NCBI RefSeq assembly: GCF_024489055.1
Contig: NC_090238.1
Coordinates: 1,628,501 to 1,692,500 of the forward strand
Length of the DNA: 64,000 nucleotides
Origin: Chanodichthys erythropterus
Lineage: Eukaryota > Chordata > Actinopteri > Cypriniformes > Xenocyprididae
Direction: 5' to 3'
The first letter of the stretch is position 1. Each line of letters opens with the position of its first letter. The position numbers and the translations under genes were made by a program. Below the pieces are notes generated by a model. The model was not told the origin of the DNA. It saw nothing but the letters and a program-made list of their open reading frames with translations, and made no database searches. This document shows positions 35,659-48,318 of the stretch, one piece after another.

Positions 35659-37539
35659 TCAAGCTTAACACATCTTTAAAGAACGATTTAAACTTTAAAT
35701 TGATGTTTGAAAAAGGTTTGCTTAGTGTCAGTTCTGAAGTGTTGATGCAGGATGAAATTCCAGTCACTTTCATAATTAGAAACAGGGGAAAATCACTCAG
35801 ATTTTGTGTCTCGAAAGCTTTACCTTGTTGGAACCTCATAAATGGTTCATTTGAACGCTCTCACAGGCAGAAGCACGACTCTCATGAAGTGACTTACAAT
35901 AAGTTGTTAATATGTTGCTATGCTAACAATATGATACTGCAGCAAGCATAAAAATAGGTTTTTAATTAGACTGAAGCATTTAGCAACATTTATTACAACT
36001 ACCGAATCATGTTTTAATTAATTTGTAGAAGAGCTGTGTGATTAATCATTAAAAGATGGCAATCTTGATTCAAACACCCACGCGATAACAAGTATAATCA
36101 CAGCGAACGTTCAGATCTGTGTTGGTGCCAGAGAGAAAACAGCTTTCCAAACAATCTTTTCAACCACACAGTGACATTATTTCTGTGCTACAAATATTCA
36201 TATTATCACAGAAGAACTGTTTATAGTTCGGATATAAACACTGATGTCTACGGTAGCGATCAAAATAGAGTAAATCACCTTTTGAAAGTAACTTGATGCT
36301 TCAAATAACGATTGTATCAATTGCATCACTACACCAGTAGGTGGAGACAAGAGACTGTTAAAAACGTGTTTATCATTGAATCATTCATTCAAGAGATTCA
36401 TTCAAAAATGCAGATTCATCCATTCATGAAACAAGCAAAGTCTTTATTGAATTCATTCAAACAGTTTTTAAAAAATGAATTCAATTAATTTTATATTTTT
36501 AAATAGACTGCAGCAATCAACATTTTGTCAGAACCTCTAGTAAATTCAATGTTATTTAGTTTAGTTGTCTTCAGAATCTTGGGAGAATCATGATCTCTGT
36601 TTTAAACAAGAAAAAAAAAAAAATCCTGATTCTTAATTCATCCAGATTCTAATTTATGTCTTATTAAATATTAACTCCTGAAGTCACTTTTGTTTACTTG
36701 CTGAACATAACTGTGAACATAATCATTCAAGGACTATAGATTGATTATTGTATTTTTTTTGCTTGTTGTCCAAACAATATAATCAAACACATCCGTGACG
36801 TTACATCATATCTGTAGCGTGTTAGACAGCATTACTGGGATATTTACTGAAGAACGGGCAATCGATCAATTAGAGCGACACATTATCTGTGATAATGAAG
36901 CACAATATTAATGTAACGTGTGGTAGCGGTCACAGCGGAGAGAGCGGTGGTTTCTCTCAGCTCTGAATTACTGCGCTCTATAGAAGTTTCCAGTGAAAAT
37001 CTAAACAAAGAGAACAGTGTTGTATTCTGTTTATTTTTCCAAATCCTTCATGCTGTCATTCCCTCAATACATACTTGTCTTGACTGCTTGGTATGAAGTT
37101 TTATTTGGAAGTGTGCTAAAAGTTTCAAAGATGGTGATTTTTACTGTGGAAATCATTTTTCCATCGGGGCTTTTAGTGAGATGGAGTCTGTGGTTCTGTA
37201 GACAGAAAGGCGACACACCTCACACACCTTCTGAAAGAAGAATATGAAACACGCTTGATCACATTTGAACATTTTTCTGATTAATATTGCAGATGGATTT
37301 AGTTATGTATCAGGGCTTTCTGAGTTAGTTATTCAGTATATGTCTATATGGAATATAAGCATACAGATATTTGGTGAGTATTTTTTCTTTAAGGTTTCTA
37401 GGGTAGTTCTTTGTTGTTTCTAGATGGTTACTTTCTGGCAAATCCAAAAGATCCCACCTTCATGTATGTCTGATATTTTGTCGTGATAAATTGATTTTTT
37501 TTTACCAAAACACCAAAGTTTTTTCTTGGTTAAGTGAAT
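35659..37539. other. jdp2 intron 1, middle part
   Basis: AT-rich, with no gene, clear transposon ends or RNA gene that I can support. Confidence 0.4.
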
Positions 37540-37800
37540 GTTAAAGAAACATTCCATTTTATAATCTCTCAAACATTATGGGAACTTTACATTTGAATGT
37601 TCTCTGAAACACGTTGTAACATTTAGATAAACGTCATACTAAAGTGTTTCAGAAAAAACATTCCATGAACGACGTTTGAATAATGTTTTTGGTCTAATGT
37701 TTTGAGAACATTATGAAAGATCAGATAACGTTGAGCAAACACTCTATTAACGTTACTGGAAGAATGTTAGTTCTTAACTGTGAGAGATTCCCTGTTAGCT
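37540..37800. repeat. AACGTT-type repeat, unbroken copy
   Basis: Contains the same ordered phrases as the split copy around the MITE nest in fos intron 3, with GAGAACATTATGAAAG, AACGTTGAG and GTTACTGGAAGAATG. Confidence 0.55.
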
Positions 37801-38793
37801 GGACAAGCATTTAAACTGCACATAAAGCAGTTTTATATAAACCTTTTGATGATATAATGATGTTTCTACTACAATCCGTTGTTAAAATATAAGCAGTTAA
37901 ACGGTGACTGTAAAAAACTTTAAATTTATTCAAACATATACATTTAAAACGTGAAGACAACAGGTTAAATTATGAATATGTACTATAGGTAGTACTTATT
38001 TTGTCCTGCTAACTATTGAGTTTATGGTCGTTGAAATAACACACAGTTTCTGCCAATCCCATGTTAAACCTGAGTACCTGTAGAGTAGTAGTGCATCCTT
38101 CATATCTCCGAAAAGTCTTTAGTTTCATCATATTTACAAAAGATGCCTGGCGTGCCTGTAGTGGGCGGAGCTAAAGAGACACGCAGCTTCTGCGTAGAGA
38201 TCGTCTGTGAGCTGTGACATCATTATAAATAAAAAGGGAACAAAAACATTAATGTTGTTCACATTATATGCACTTGTGCGCTGATTGACAACAAAACACA
38301 GACATCTGATGCAGCTTTACTCACCACCTGCAATCTGCAAATCCAGTACTGAACTGGGACCTGTTTACAAAGTAATCATCACCGAATTCCTGGGAACAAA
38401 CAAATATACATGCACACCTCTGTTGCTGCCCCAGAAAAACAAACTGCATCCTCTGTTCCCTTAATGCTGGGTTCTTTGGGAAGCTGAAAAGGGTAGTCTA
38501 TGGTGAAAATGAATGTGTCCGACTCCCTGAACAGTGCCCTGACTACTGAACTAGGGAGCTGATAGAGATGCACACACTGTTGAAAAATCTCTCGGCTTTT
38601 GTAACCCAAACAAAACGCGTTGATGCATACTTGAAAAAAAAAAATCGGCGAGACACATGTTGTATATTTGGCACAGAAATACTCCGTCATACGCCCAACT
38701 TGTGTTTTGAAACTTTGGCCATGTTTAGCATGAGAATGCAACAGTGTAAATAAGTCAGAATGCATGAAATATATCATTACACCCCCCCTTTAA

Positions 38794-39639
38794 CCCTTAA
38801 ATGCATACCTCGGGTCTTTAGTGACCCGGGACGTCATTCACTAGCCTCCTCCTCATTTATTTTTTAAAGTTAGACTTCAACCTTCTTGGTATTCCTCAAT
38901 CAATTCGTTATAAAGAATATAGCAATAAAAAAAAAAATCATAAAATTATAAAAGAATGCCTATTTTTGAATTCATTTTTTGTAAAAAAAAAAATTGTAGA
39001 GGGTCGCTAACAACCCGAGGTGTGCATCAGTGTACGTATATTTTTTCTGCACAACAATAATTGAATCTTAGATCACTTAATAAGTGCAGTTCACCTTTAT
39101 TCCACAAGGTGGCAATGTCTGAAACACAATGATGAAGTGAAGATTAATTCAGACAGAAAATGAAATAATAAGAAAAACATGAAATGGCTCAGCGATTTAC
39201 TGAAGAGCAAGTACTGAACGCAATCAAATATGACTGTAACTCTTACAGGATGGATCTGGTGAAGCTGTTAGTGATCAAAATATTGATTTTGAAGATGCTG
39301 AAAATTATATAGTTTAGAGAATATGTTTGAGATCGCGAATGGGCTCATATTCGTGACCTCAAACATAAAACTAGCCCATCATTTGCTGAATTTACTGGGA
39401 AATGAGCTCTGACGAGGACAGTGGTGATGGCATAAAACATCTGCCCAAACTGAGCCCTTTCAAGCTGCAAAACATAACAAAATATAATTTATTTTATTCT
39501 TCTGTAATTGTTACTCTATTATCAGAAGAGTTTTATATTATCGCGACAGGTAGAGATCCTTCCGTGTTAGATATAGATCTGGGTCGATAAAGACCCGAAT
39601 ATGTAATAATGATTGGCGAAACAGTCATGCATTTAAGGG
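38794..39639. mobile_element. piggyBac-like non-autonomous remnant
   Basis: Inverted ends CCCTTAAATGCATACC (38,794) and ATGCATTTAAGGG (ending 39,639). Sub-terminal GGGTCTTTAGTGACCCGG and GGGTCGATAAAGACCCG each fold back. TTAA precedes the left end at 38,790-38,793, but the right flank reads CTAG. The interior near 39,400 encodes an acidic MSSDEDSGDG stretch and HLPKLSPF, reminiscent of piggyBac transposase N-termini. The catalytic domain is missing. Confidence 0.55.
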
Positions 39640-39845
39640 CTAGAGACTGATTTTCTTTAAATGTAGAGCTGGGTGATATGGCCAAAAAAGTTAGCACAAT
39701 ACATTTTTTCAATTCATATCAGTTGATATTGATAATTATCACACGTTTAAAGGCAGATTTATGTTCCTAAGTGAAGATCATTAATTATGATTTTAAACTA
39801 TCCTTTATTATCAGAACATGACAAACAGTTCACTTTTAAATATAA

Positions 39846-40895
39846 TGTTAAGGCTGTGTGTCCACCAAAGTGTTTTTCCTAAAGTCAGTGTATTTTAATG
39901 TTGTGTTTTCAATGGGAGCGTCACGCCAGCGTCAGGTGCTGAGCATCTGTTTCACTAGGGCTGCACAATATATCGAAATTATTGAAATATCGCAAATATG
40001 CATATCGCATATAACTGAGTGATTCAAAAAGTTAAAGTCAAAATTTTAGGTTTTAGGCAGATAGCAGAGAACAGACTGGACACATGACTGTTACATATGT
40101 GTGATATGCATAATGTTAAAAAGAGTTAAGCGCAACAAGCCAAGAAAAAGAGCTCAATGTGGTACTCACATGCACACAGAAAGCTGCTTCTCAGACAGCA
40201 GGCAAACCCGAATCCAGCTCTCTTCTGAAGCTTATATGGCCAAACACACAAAATGATGCCTGTCTTGGTGAGTATTCATGTAAACAGTTGGTTTTAGTGA
40301 ACATAAACAGCTGAGAAAGAAAACACGCGTGTAACAAAATATTGGATCCGCACATTAGCTATCAGCAGCCTAATAAACCTGCTGTCATTAATGTTAATAA
40401 AACAACAAAAGACTAAAAAATCAATCAGTGTTTAATTCATAGAGTGAAGACTAAACAGTTTTATTTTTACATTTGATTATTAAATTTTTGTTTTGCACAT
40501 TATCATATCACATATTGCAATATTTAATTAGTTATTGCTTATTGCATTCTCTTCAATATCATGCAGCCCTATATTTCAGAGTTTTTTCTGGACGCTGAGA
40601 GTTGAAAAATGTTCAACTTTGAGTAAAGTGCAGCGCTCATCACGGTCCCTTTTTACCCAGCCGTCCAATCAGAGAGGAGGAGGGGCGGGACAAATACAAC
40701 ACCAACCAACCGCCATGTACCGCTTGCACAATGACAACAGATGACAACAACAAGCACAACAACAGAACAAAGTCATTTAAAACAAGGTCCAGAGTAAATA
40801 CTTTGCATTGTTTTGACATTTTCATATTCAGAAACAGACTATCTGTGAAATCAGATACTGGTAAAAACAAATGCTTTGGTGGACAAACGGCCTAA
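39846..40895. mobile_element. TIR element interrupted by a hAT insertion
   Basis: The left end GTCCACCAAAGTGTTTTTCC and the right-end complement GTCCACCAAAGCATTTG form inverted repeats. The interior is split by the element at 39,953-40,571. Confidence 0.6.
39953..40571. mobile_element. hAT-like non-autonomous element
   Basis: Ends TAGGGCTGCACAATAT and ATATCATGCAGCCCTA, flanked by TGTTTCAC and TATTTCAG, which agree at 6 of 8 positions. The interior is AT-rich and non-coding. Confidence 0.6.
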
Positions 40896-40899
40896 AGAG

Positions 40900-42060
40900 T
40901 GCCAAAGCGATATTTTTGTTTGAAGTTAATTTTAAAATTGACAGAATTTGAAATCTGAAAGTAACAAAGCTTGACATTATTGAATTAACAAAGTTACGTT
41001 TTGTTTACGCATAAACGACTTAAAGATCTCGCTTCCTCAAAAGGAATATTGATTTAAAATGAGAAATCGGTATTGTCTAACCTTCACCTGTTTGTTCACA
41101 AAACAAATGCTCAACGTTATTAAAAGTGCGCCATCAGAGAAGCACTAATTAAATGTATTTTCAGTTGCCAAAATTGTTCATAAAATCGGGTCCTTCCTTC
41201 AATATTTTTGCTCATTTTGTATTGTCTGGCTGGAAAAAGCCTCTTAAAAAAGTAAAAGCACACTTCTCAACAAGCCGCATAATTTGAGTTATCTCTCTGT
41301 GACACAAATGGTGCCTGACGAGCGTTGTGCTTTAGTTAGGAGCCTGCTTGAGGTTAGGATGTTTGTTGAAATGACTAACGTTGAGTCTGAGCAATGATGG
41401 CTCGCCTGAGCAAAGACTAATTAAACTTCCTCTGAGTCATGACGTTGCGTGTGCCATGCAGCGGCTCACATATGGCAGTGATTTCTTGTCATAGTGAGGC
41501 CGTTTCTTCAAGAAGCACATTCATGTTGGTCACTTTCTGTCGTTCATCTCTCTGTGAGGATGGAAGGACATGAACAGCCACGCTGTGAGAAAGTTTTTTT
41601 AAAAATAGTTTCCTCCAGCTACAGAACGCACATCTGAAAGGTTTTGTGTTTGAGGAGGACTTGTGTAGGCCGATGACATTGTCCTGTTCCTCCGCGGCCA
41701 CATTCCTCTCGGCTGACATGGAGAACTGTACTCAGATTTGGATGGAGGAAACACGGGCAGCGGGCGGATCTTGGCTGGCGTGCTCAGTTCTGCTCTCCAC
41801 GGCTTTAAGGAGAATGTGTCTGGGTCTAGTTTTGTGCCTCTCATAAAAAAGGGGAAAAGAGCAGCTTCTCTTGCCAAGGGTCTGTAAGTGCTCGTACTCT
41901 ATACATATGTCAGATGTGGAGACAGATATGTGCAGAATAGACCGTGCATGGGCACAATGTGTTCTGTACAGTAATTGGAGACCGGTGTGTATATACAACA
42001 CCACTGTTGGTTAGTTAAAGTATGATATTTTAAAGGTTCATAAAGTCAAAGTATAATATT
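40900..42060. other. jdp2 intron 1, no named feature
   Basis: ORFs here are short and overlapping on both strands with no domain likeness; I see nothing supportable. Confidence 0.4.
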
Positions 42061-42079
42061 CATTGCAGCATCAGCTCTT

Positions 42080-42190
42080 TTCTCACAGTGTCTGAAACGG
42101 TTCGATCAAAGATTCGGACTCTTCTAACCCCGCCTTCTCGAGAGCCTGCTCTGCTCTGATTGGTCAGATGGCTCAGTCAGTTGTGATTGG
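42080..42190 (+). repeat. Dispersed repeat fragment, inverted partner at 44,700-44,812
   Basis: The CTGAAACGGTTCGATCAAAG...CTCTGATTGGTCAGATGG stretch is present in reverse complement at 44,700-44,812. Probably ends of one DNA-transposon family. Confidence 0.6.
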
Positions 42191-43529
42191 TGAAAAATAA
42201 ATGCCTATTACCATGTCTGAATCTCAGCTCTTGATTCACAGTGATACGAACAGTATCAGTTTTACCGCATCAATCTAATTAAAGTGGATTTGCTTCGACA
42301 TGAACAAAACGACCAAACTCTGTGTTTGAGGGCGGGGCAAAGCAGACGCTGTTCAGCCAATGAAGACCATAGACTGGCATTATGCAAATCTTACATGAGG
42401 TACATAAGAAATGTGCAGGAAGTGAGACCGGAATTACTGACGTCTCGCTTCGGCAGTTCAAAATGACTTCTTTCTTTTGGGAGAAACTAACGCCATTTAT
42501 CTGCACTTTGATCTTTGAAACTTTTACATTCACAAACAGCTCTATTACACACTACATGAAAGGTCATGTCACTTAAAAAAACATTTATTTATTGTTTAGC
42601 TCCTTATTATTTTTGGGACAGTCTGCATGATGGATTCCAGTGACAGATTGAACATCTGGACAAAACCTGCTGCTGCTTTGTTGGTATTTCTGCACATATG
42701 ACTTTTATTTATTAAAGATAAGTCGTTAAATCATGTATTTAGGACATATTAAAATGTAATTTTGTATTACTTTTGGTTTAATTTTCACTTTAAAGTATTT
42801 CACTTTTTAAGAAGATGATGTGTGTCAGTTCTTCAATAATAATACGGTCACACTGTCATTTTTTGGAATTGACTGCATTGACTTACAAGTGTGAGTCTCG
42901 AAATGTCCCGTTCAAACAACTTACACTAGTGTCTCGTCTTGAATACTGTCTAAATGAACGTGCAGCGGGAGTCAAACCCGTATTCTCTTACCGGTAACAA
43001 TAGTGACAGTGAGCAAAGTCATTTTAAAAATATCTTAATTTGTGTTCTGAAGATGAACGAAGGTCTGACGGGTGTGGAATGACATGAGGGTGAGTAATTA
43101 ATGACAGAATTTTTATTTTTGCATGAAATAACCCTTTAAGGACTCAAATACAGGACTGACAATCATATACTGCTGCTGTGTGAACATGGCCTTTTCTGGT
43201 TTAATACACTTTCAGAGTAATTTATAAGTAATTCATTGGTAGTTTGACGTTCTGCAGAGCGTAATACTTGGTGATGGTGACATCAAAAATGAAGGTGGAT
43301 TGATTTTTGCAGGATTTCATCTCCACAGTTCTCTCACAGTTATGATCTTCCAGTTCTTCCAGTAATGTTAATAAAACGTTTGTTCAAAGTTATCTGGTCT
43401 TTCATAACGTTCTCAAACCATTAGCACAAATCATTTATGGAATGTTTTTTCCTGAAACATTTTAGTTTTTTTGTTTCAGAATGTTCAGAGAATGTTTGAA
43501 AAATGATAAATTGGAATGTTCCCGTAATA

Positions 43530-44400
43530 GAGCTGGGACAATAATGAATTGAGAAATGATTCTGAGATTTTCCGAATGCATCGCGATTCTCTCTCGAATC
43601 AATTCTGAGCTTAGTGTTTAACAGCAGATGGTGCTGCGTGCTTTACAAACAGCTGTACCTGAACTCTACAAACTTTCTATAAAATAATCATTCATAAAGT
43701 TGAAAAAAGTTGATCTGAATGTTTGCATTGAGCTGTTTACATTGATCCACATCATAAAAACATTCTGAGGTGCAAGTACATTTATATTTTACATTTATTC
43801 ATTTGGCAGATGCTTTTATCCAAGTGAGGAATACAACAAGCGAGTCGTCATGAAGAGGCAAATAGACAAGAAGTGCTCACAATACAAGTTTCAGACAGTA
43901 TCATAAGCTACAATAGAGAGGGAATAAAGGAAGTGAAAGGATAGTGTTTGTTTTGTTTTTTAAGATGAGGTTATGTGCTCATGAAGTTTTCAGCTGTCTT
44001 TCTGCATTCCGGATGAAGGCAGGAAGATCGTTCCACCAGCGAGGAACAGTGAACGAGAATGTCCTGGAGAGTGATTTCATGCCTCTCTCTGTGATGGTAC
44101 TCTGTGAAATGACCAGGGCCTGGACGAGGAGTTGTGTTGCATGTTCTGTCAGAAAGGGCCTGATTTTCCTGATGTTGTACAGTGCAAATCTGCATGACCG
44201 AGCGGTCTTCTCGGTTACATTCTCAGACTGCACGAGCGCTCTTCTTCATGAGCATTTGAGCATGCGGATAAAAACTAGCCTAGAGCGCCATCTGCTGTTA
44301 AAAACTAAGCTCAGAATCGATTCAAGAGAGAATCACGATGCATTGGGAAAACCTCAGAACCGATCCACGATAATCGATTTATTATCCCTGCCCTGTCCCT
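43530..44400. mobile_element. TIR element carrying a LINE fragment
   Basis: Inverted arms 43,532-43,640 and about 44,290-44,400 share ATCGCGATTCTC, CAATTCTGAGCTTAGT and CAGCAGATGG. Between them lies a minus-strand reverse-transcriptase remnant. A GGCAGATGCTTTTATCCAA motif common in fish repeats lies at about 43,805. Confidence 0.65.
43979..44233 (-). pseudogene. LINE reverse-transcriptase C-terminal remnant
   Basis: The 84-codon minus-strand frame contains RFALYNIRKIRPFLTEHATQ, LLVQALVIS and SLSRTFSFTVPRWWNDLP. These are phrases of the C-terminal part of non-LTR reverse transcriptase ORFs common in fish. In intact elements a long stretch separates the VIS motif from the SRTFSF motif. Here they are nearly joined, so an internal deletion has removed it. 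No endonuclease or catalytic YADD-type motif is present, so it is dead. Confidence 0.7.
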
Positions 44401-44699
44401 TAATGTTCGAATAACCAAGAAAAGACATTTAATAAACCGGCCATTTTGAATGATCAGGGAACATTTAGAAATACAGGAACGGAACGATAACAAAACGTTT
44501 TTAGAATATATATTTTGTTAGCTGGGATAAATCATGGTAATCTTTGTAACAGACACCAATAATCCAAATTAAATTTGCTTACACATATGTGACAGAATCA
44601 CGATCTGAAATGTGCTGCGTATCAGACAAACAGGATTTGTTTTCAGGATTTGTTTGTTGTTACGTTTGTGATGTTTTCTGTTATTTTGCACATGATATG

Positions 44700-44812
44700 A
44701 TAGACCAATCACAACAGACTGGACCATCTGACCAATCAGAGCAGAGCAGCTCTCAGAAAGGCGTGGTTTAGAGAGACCGAATCTTTTACTGAACCGTTTC
44801 AGACACTGACGT
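44700..44812 (-). repeat. Dispersed repeat fragment, partner of 42,080-42,190
   Basis: Reverse complement of the earlier fragment; both contain an ACCAATCA-type inverted CCAAT motif. Confidence 0.6.
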
Positions 44813-45133
44813 TACAGGATATTATGAGAATATTAAAGTGTTTTTTTGACCTTGGATGAATGTAAACCTGTTGTAAGAGACTCCAAAAAGAAAAAAAGAA
44901 AAGAAACCTTTAAAAAAACATAATAAGGGCAGTTTTAAAAAGCCTTAATGGTGTTTAATCAAACTCTAGTTTCAATCAGATTTTTTTTCTTTTGCAACTC
45001 ATAATAATAATAATAATTTATATGCGACTGCTAATTCATTTTATTGCACAAATTTCTCTAGACAACATATTTGTCTTACATTGCGAAACGTCTTGTCTTT
45101 TCTGTAGCTGTGGTCACGGGCGTTTGTGACGTG

Positions 45134-45325
45134 ATGCCCGGACAGATCCCGGACCCCTCGGTGACGGCGGGCTCACTGCCCAGTCTGGGCCCTCTAGTGG
45201 GCATTTCTGCCACCACACTAACTGAACACCTGAAATACGCCGACCTCTGCAACCTTGGGGCCATGCTGTCCCCTTTACATCTACTGGGGAAGCTGGGCAA
45301 GCGGCCGCTCCCGATTAAAGCTGAG
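45134..45325 (+). CDS. jdp2: jdp2 coding exon 1 (residues 1-64)
   Basis: The exon begins at 45,108 after TTTTCTGTAG and the ATG is at 45,134. It encodes MPGQIPDPSVTAGSLPSLGP and then LKYADLCNLGAMLSPLHLL and LGKRPLPIKAE, matching the conserved N-terminal half of JDP2. The donor is GTGAGCATC. Mammals start MM; only one Met is present here. Confidence 0.97.
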
Positions 45326-46060
45326 GTGAGCATCTTCATCCTTTACATTGAGCTCTTTATTTACTTGAACTAGTTCACATCAGTGTGACCCAGTTATGGA
45401 TCTAAATGATTAATCTGCAGGAAAACTAAAAAGTGCTTTAAATCCACTATGATATCAAAATTGACAATTCTTATTGTCATGAAATATTGCAGTATTTATT
45501 ATAAATGATTTATCCATGCAAATCATTGTTTTAAATTCATGTTTCTCGTAATCTTTAATCAAAATAACTTCTCCTCCCTCTTTCAGCGACATCTCTTCTC
45601 TTCTCTGATGACGTGTTTCTTGACATCTCATTTGTGAACATCATACATGTGAACTGTAGAAAATGATTTTTCCAAAGATTATTGGAGTTTGTTTTACAAG
45701 AAAACACTATTTCAGTCTTTCCACTTCAAAAATTCACATTTTAAGTCAGTGCCACATTAAATTAAATTGAATTCTTTGTAATTGTTTGTATATTTTACTA
45801 GCAGTTTCTGAGTTAAAATTGTTTCAAAGTAAGCCCAACACCAATTTTTTTCCCCAGTGTGTCAGCCAATCAGAAAGCTTGAAGGTGCAGCTCTATTACA
45901 GGTGTGTGAGTTCGGAGCGACAGTGGGTGTTTGGGAAAATTGAGCATTTATGTTTACTTCAGCTATTTGTACAGTTTTAAAACACACAGGTGGTGGTGTT
46001 TTCTTAGAGCGTACATGCTTATCAAACTGCAGTGACTCCATCTAGTGGACAGAAACTCAC
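45326..46060 (+). other. jdp2 intron 2, first part
   Basis: No recognisable element. Confidence 0.4.
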
Positions 46061-46850
46061 TGCTTCAAAGAAAGAATTAAAACTTCCTGATAATGTCCAT
46101 GTCATCCAAGATGTTCATGTGCTTTCTTTCTTCAGTGGAAAAGAAATTAAGAGGAAAACATTCCAGGATTATTCTCCATATAGTGGGGTTCAACGGGTTG
46201 AAGGTCCAAATGTCAGTTTCAGTACAGCTTCAAAGAGCTCTACATGATCCCAGACGAGGAATAAGAGTCTAATCTAGAGAAACCATCACTCATTTTCTTA
46301 AAAAAATAAACATGTATATATTTTTTAACCACAAATGCTCATCTCGGATTTTATCGGAAGTACCGATCCAGTGTTTACAAAGCAAATGTGCAGAGACTAA
46401 GTCAAATGCCCTTTATAAAAAAAAGGTAAAATAACGATGGAGAAAATGAGATCGAGTTTTTTGCCCTACCACGGTACTTCCACCTACGTCACGCGTGACC
46501 TTTCCAACATGATTACGTCATGCGTGGAGCATCACAGAGCAGTGCAAGACGAGCATTTGTGGTTAAAAATTATATAATGTTTATTTTTTTAGAAAATATC
46601 CAAAGGTTTCTCTAGATAAGACTCTTACTCCTCGTCTGGGATCATGTAGAGCTCTTTGAAGCTGCACTGAAACTGACATTTGGACCTTCAACCCGTTGAA
46701 CCCCAGTGAAGTCCACTATATGGAGAAAAATCCCAAAAACCTTCATTTCTTTTCGACTGAAGAAAGAAAGACATGAACATCTTGGATGACATGGAGGAGA
46801 GCAAATTATCAGGAAAATTTAATTCTGAAGTGAACTAATCCTTTAAAGCA
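46060..46850. mobile_element. Long-inverted-repeat DNA element in jdp2 intron 2
   Basis: The left arm (about 46,060-46,300) and right arm (about 46,600-46,848) are complements, sharing GAGCTCTACATGATCCCAGA, TTGAAGGTCCAAATGTCAGT and TCATCCAAGATGTTCATG. The right end reads AGTGAACTAATCCTTTAAAG, the typical end of a TTAA-type fish element. No ORF. Confidence 0.75.
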
Positions 46851-47715
46851 CAAATGAAATGCTCTATCAAGCTATTTTTACAGTGACAGGTAAAACAAAC
46901 ACTCTACACTGATGATATATAGATCAGAGATGGGATGGAATCAGGAAAACACATGAAAATCATCCAGTCACAGTTAACTGAATTAATGTCATGACAAAGT
47001 ACTATAGGATGGTAAATTGGTACTTTTAAAAATTGAAATATAAATATTTTATATCAGAATACCTATTACATTCCCTGCCTTTTCATTTAATTGGATATTG
47101 TTCATGTTAGTATTGCATTAGTATTTTAAAAGCATATGTGCTATAAATGAACGGTGCAAATGAATGGGAACAGGTTTCATCTGAGCAAAGAGTTGCTGAC
47201 TGATGCAGACTGACTGAATGTGATTTATTAAAAAAGTTTGTATGATACCTTTATACATGACTTGCATTATTTTTGCTCTATAACGACAAGCATTTCATAT
47301 ACTCTCCATCTGTCCAGTCTCGATTTATGTGTTCAGAGACTAATGGTGTTTATTTCCCACTGACTACAGTTACTGTACTATATCTTTAATTCAGCAAAAG
47401 TCTGTTGATATTTCAGTTAATTCTTGTGTTGCACAATTTAAAGGCAAACAGGAAGCTTTTTCACTGTAGCGTGCAGAATACTATGATTAAGACTTTTTCA
47501 AGGTCTTTCCCTTCCTTCTTTGATTAGCATCACATATTTATATAAAACCCAACCGGAAATGAACACTTTCTATGCATGGATGTCACCTAGTTCTCAAAAA
47601 TTATAAACCTCTTAATAATGGTAAATTTATAGTTTATTTTTACTCTCATTTATTTTTTTAAATATTGCATGCAACTTCCTTGAATTTAAAGGTTAAAACT
47701 GAATGTTCGTTGCAA
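46851..47715. other. jdp2 intron 2, middle part
   Basis: Nothing recognised. Confidence 0.4.
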
Positions 47716-48055
47716 AATAAAAGCTTTCCTTGTTAAGTATTTTTGTCTTGTCTTTAAATACCAAAAAAATCTTAAATCTAGATGCTTTAATAAAATGACA
47801 TTAAAAAAGAAAAATAATCTTGTTTCTGTTTGAAATCTCGTTTCTGTCCCGAACAGATACAAGATTATTTTTCTTACCGCATTGGCAGATAATTTAGCTT
47901 GTTTTAAGCAAAAACTCACTTCATTTAGATTTTTTTCCCACCAGAAAACAAGAAAAAAAATCTTATGTCATTTTACTTATCTCATAAAAGCATCTAGATT
48001 TAAGAATTTTTAGGTGTGGAAACAAGACAAAAATAAGTAAGAAAAGTATTGTTTC
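47716..48055. mobile_element. Palindromic MITE next to the jdp2 exon 2 acceptor
   Basis: Arms with TTAAGTATTTTTGTCTTG and CAAGACAAAAATAAGTAAG. The centre has AATAATCTTGTTTCTG and complements. Same family type as the 199-bp MITE in fos intron 3. Confidence 0.7.
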
Positions 48056-48130
48056 CTAAACAAATGAATTACTTTAATGGCTGAACGTAAGAAATGTTTA
48101 TAAAAAAGCCTTCATTTTTGCTGTTGCCAG

Positions 48131-48235
48131 AAAGATGAAGAGGAAGAGAGGAGGAAACGAAGGCGAGAGAAAAACAAAGTGGCAGCAGCAAGATGTCGAA
48201 ACAAAAAGAAAGAAAGAACAGAGTATCTCCAAAGG
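48131..48235 (+). CDS. jdp2: jdp2 coding exon 2, bZIP basic region (residues 65-99)
   Basis: 105 bp between TTGCCAG and GTAAGTGC. It encodes KDEEEERRKRRREKNK and then VAAARCRNKKKERTEYLQR. The DNA-contact Asn79, Ala82, Ala83, Cys86 and Arg87 are intact, as is the first zipper Leu97. A palindromic MITE ends only about 75 bp upstream of the acceptor. Confidence 0.98.
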
Positions 48236-48318
48236 GTAAGTGCTCTACGTAAAAGCCTCAGTACCGAGTCCACACACAGAGCACGTGTATTAACGTGCCA
48301 TAAACTCTTGCATTGAAG

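Noticed and set aside
38379..38777. 132-codon minus-strand ORF
   Set aside because: No recognised domain; lies in repeat-rich intron next to a TTAA-type end and is probably part of a transposon.
41489..42004. Cluster of short ORFs on both strands
   Set aside because: Mutually overlapping, no domain, no splice context.
45076..45339. Minus-strand ORF opposite jdp2 coding exon 1
   Set aside because: Shadow of the conserved plus-strand exon.
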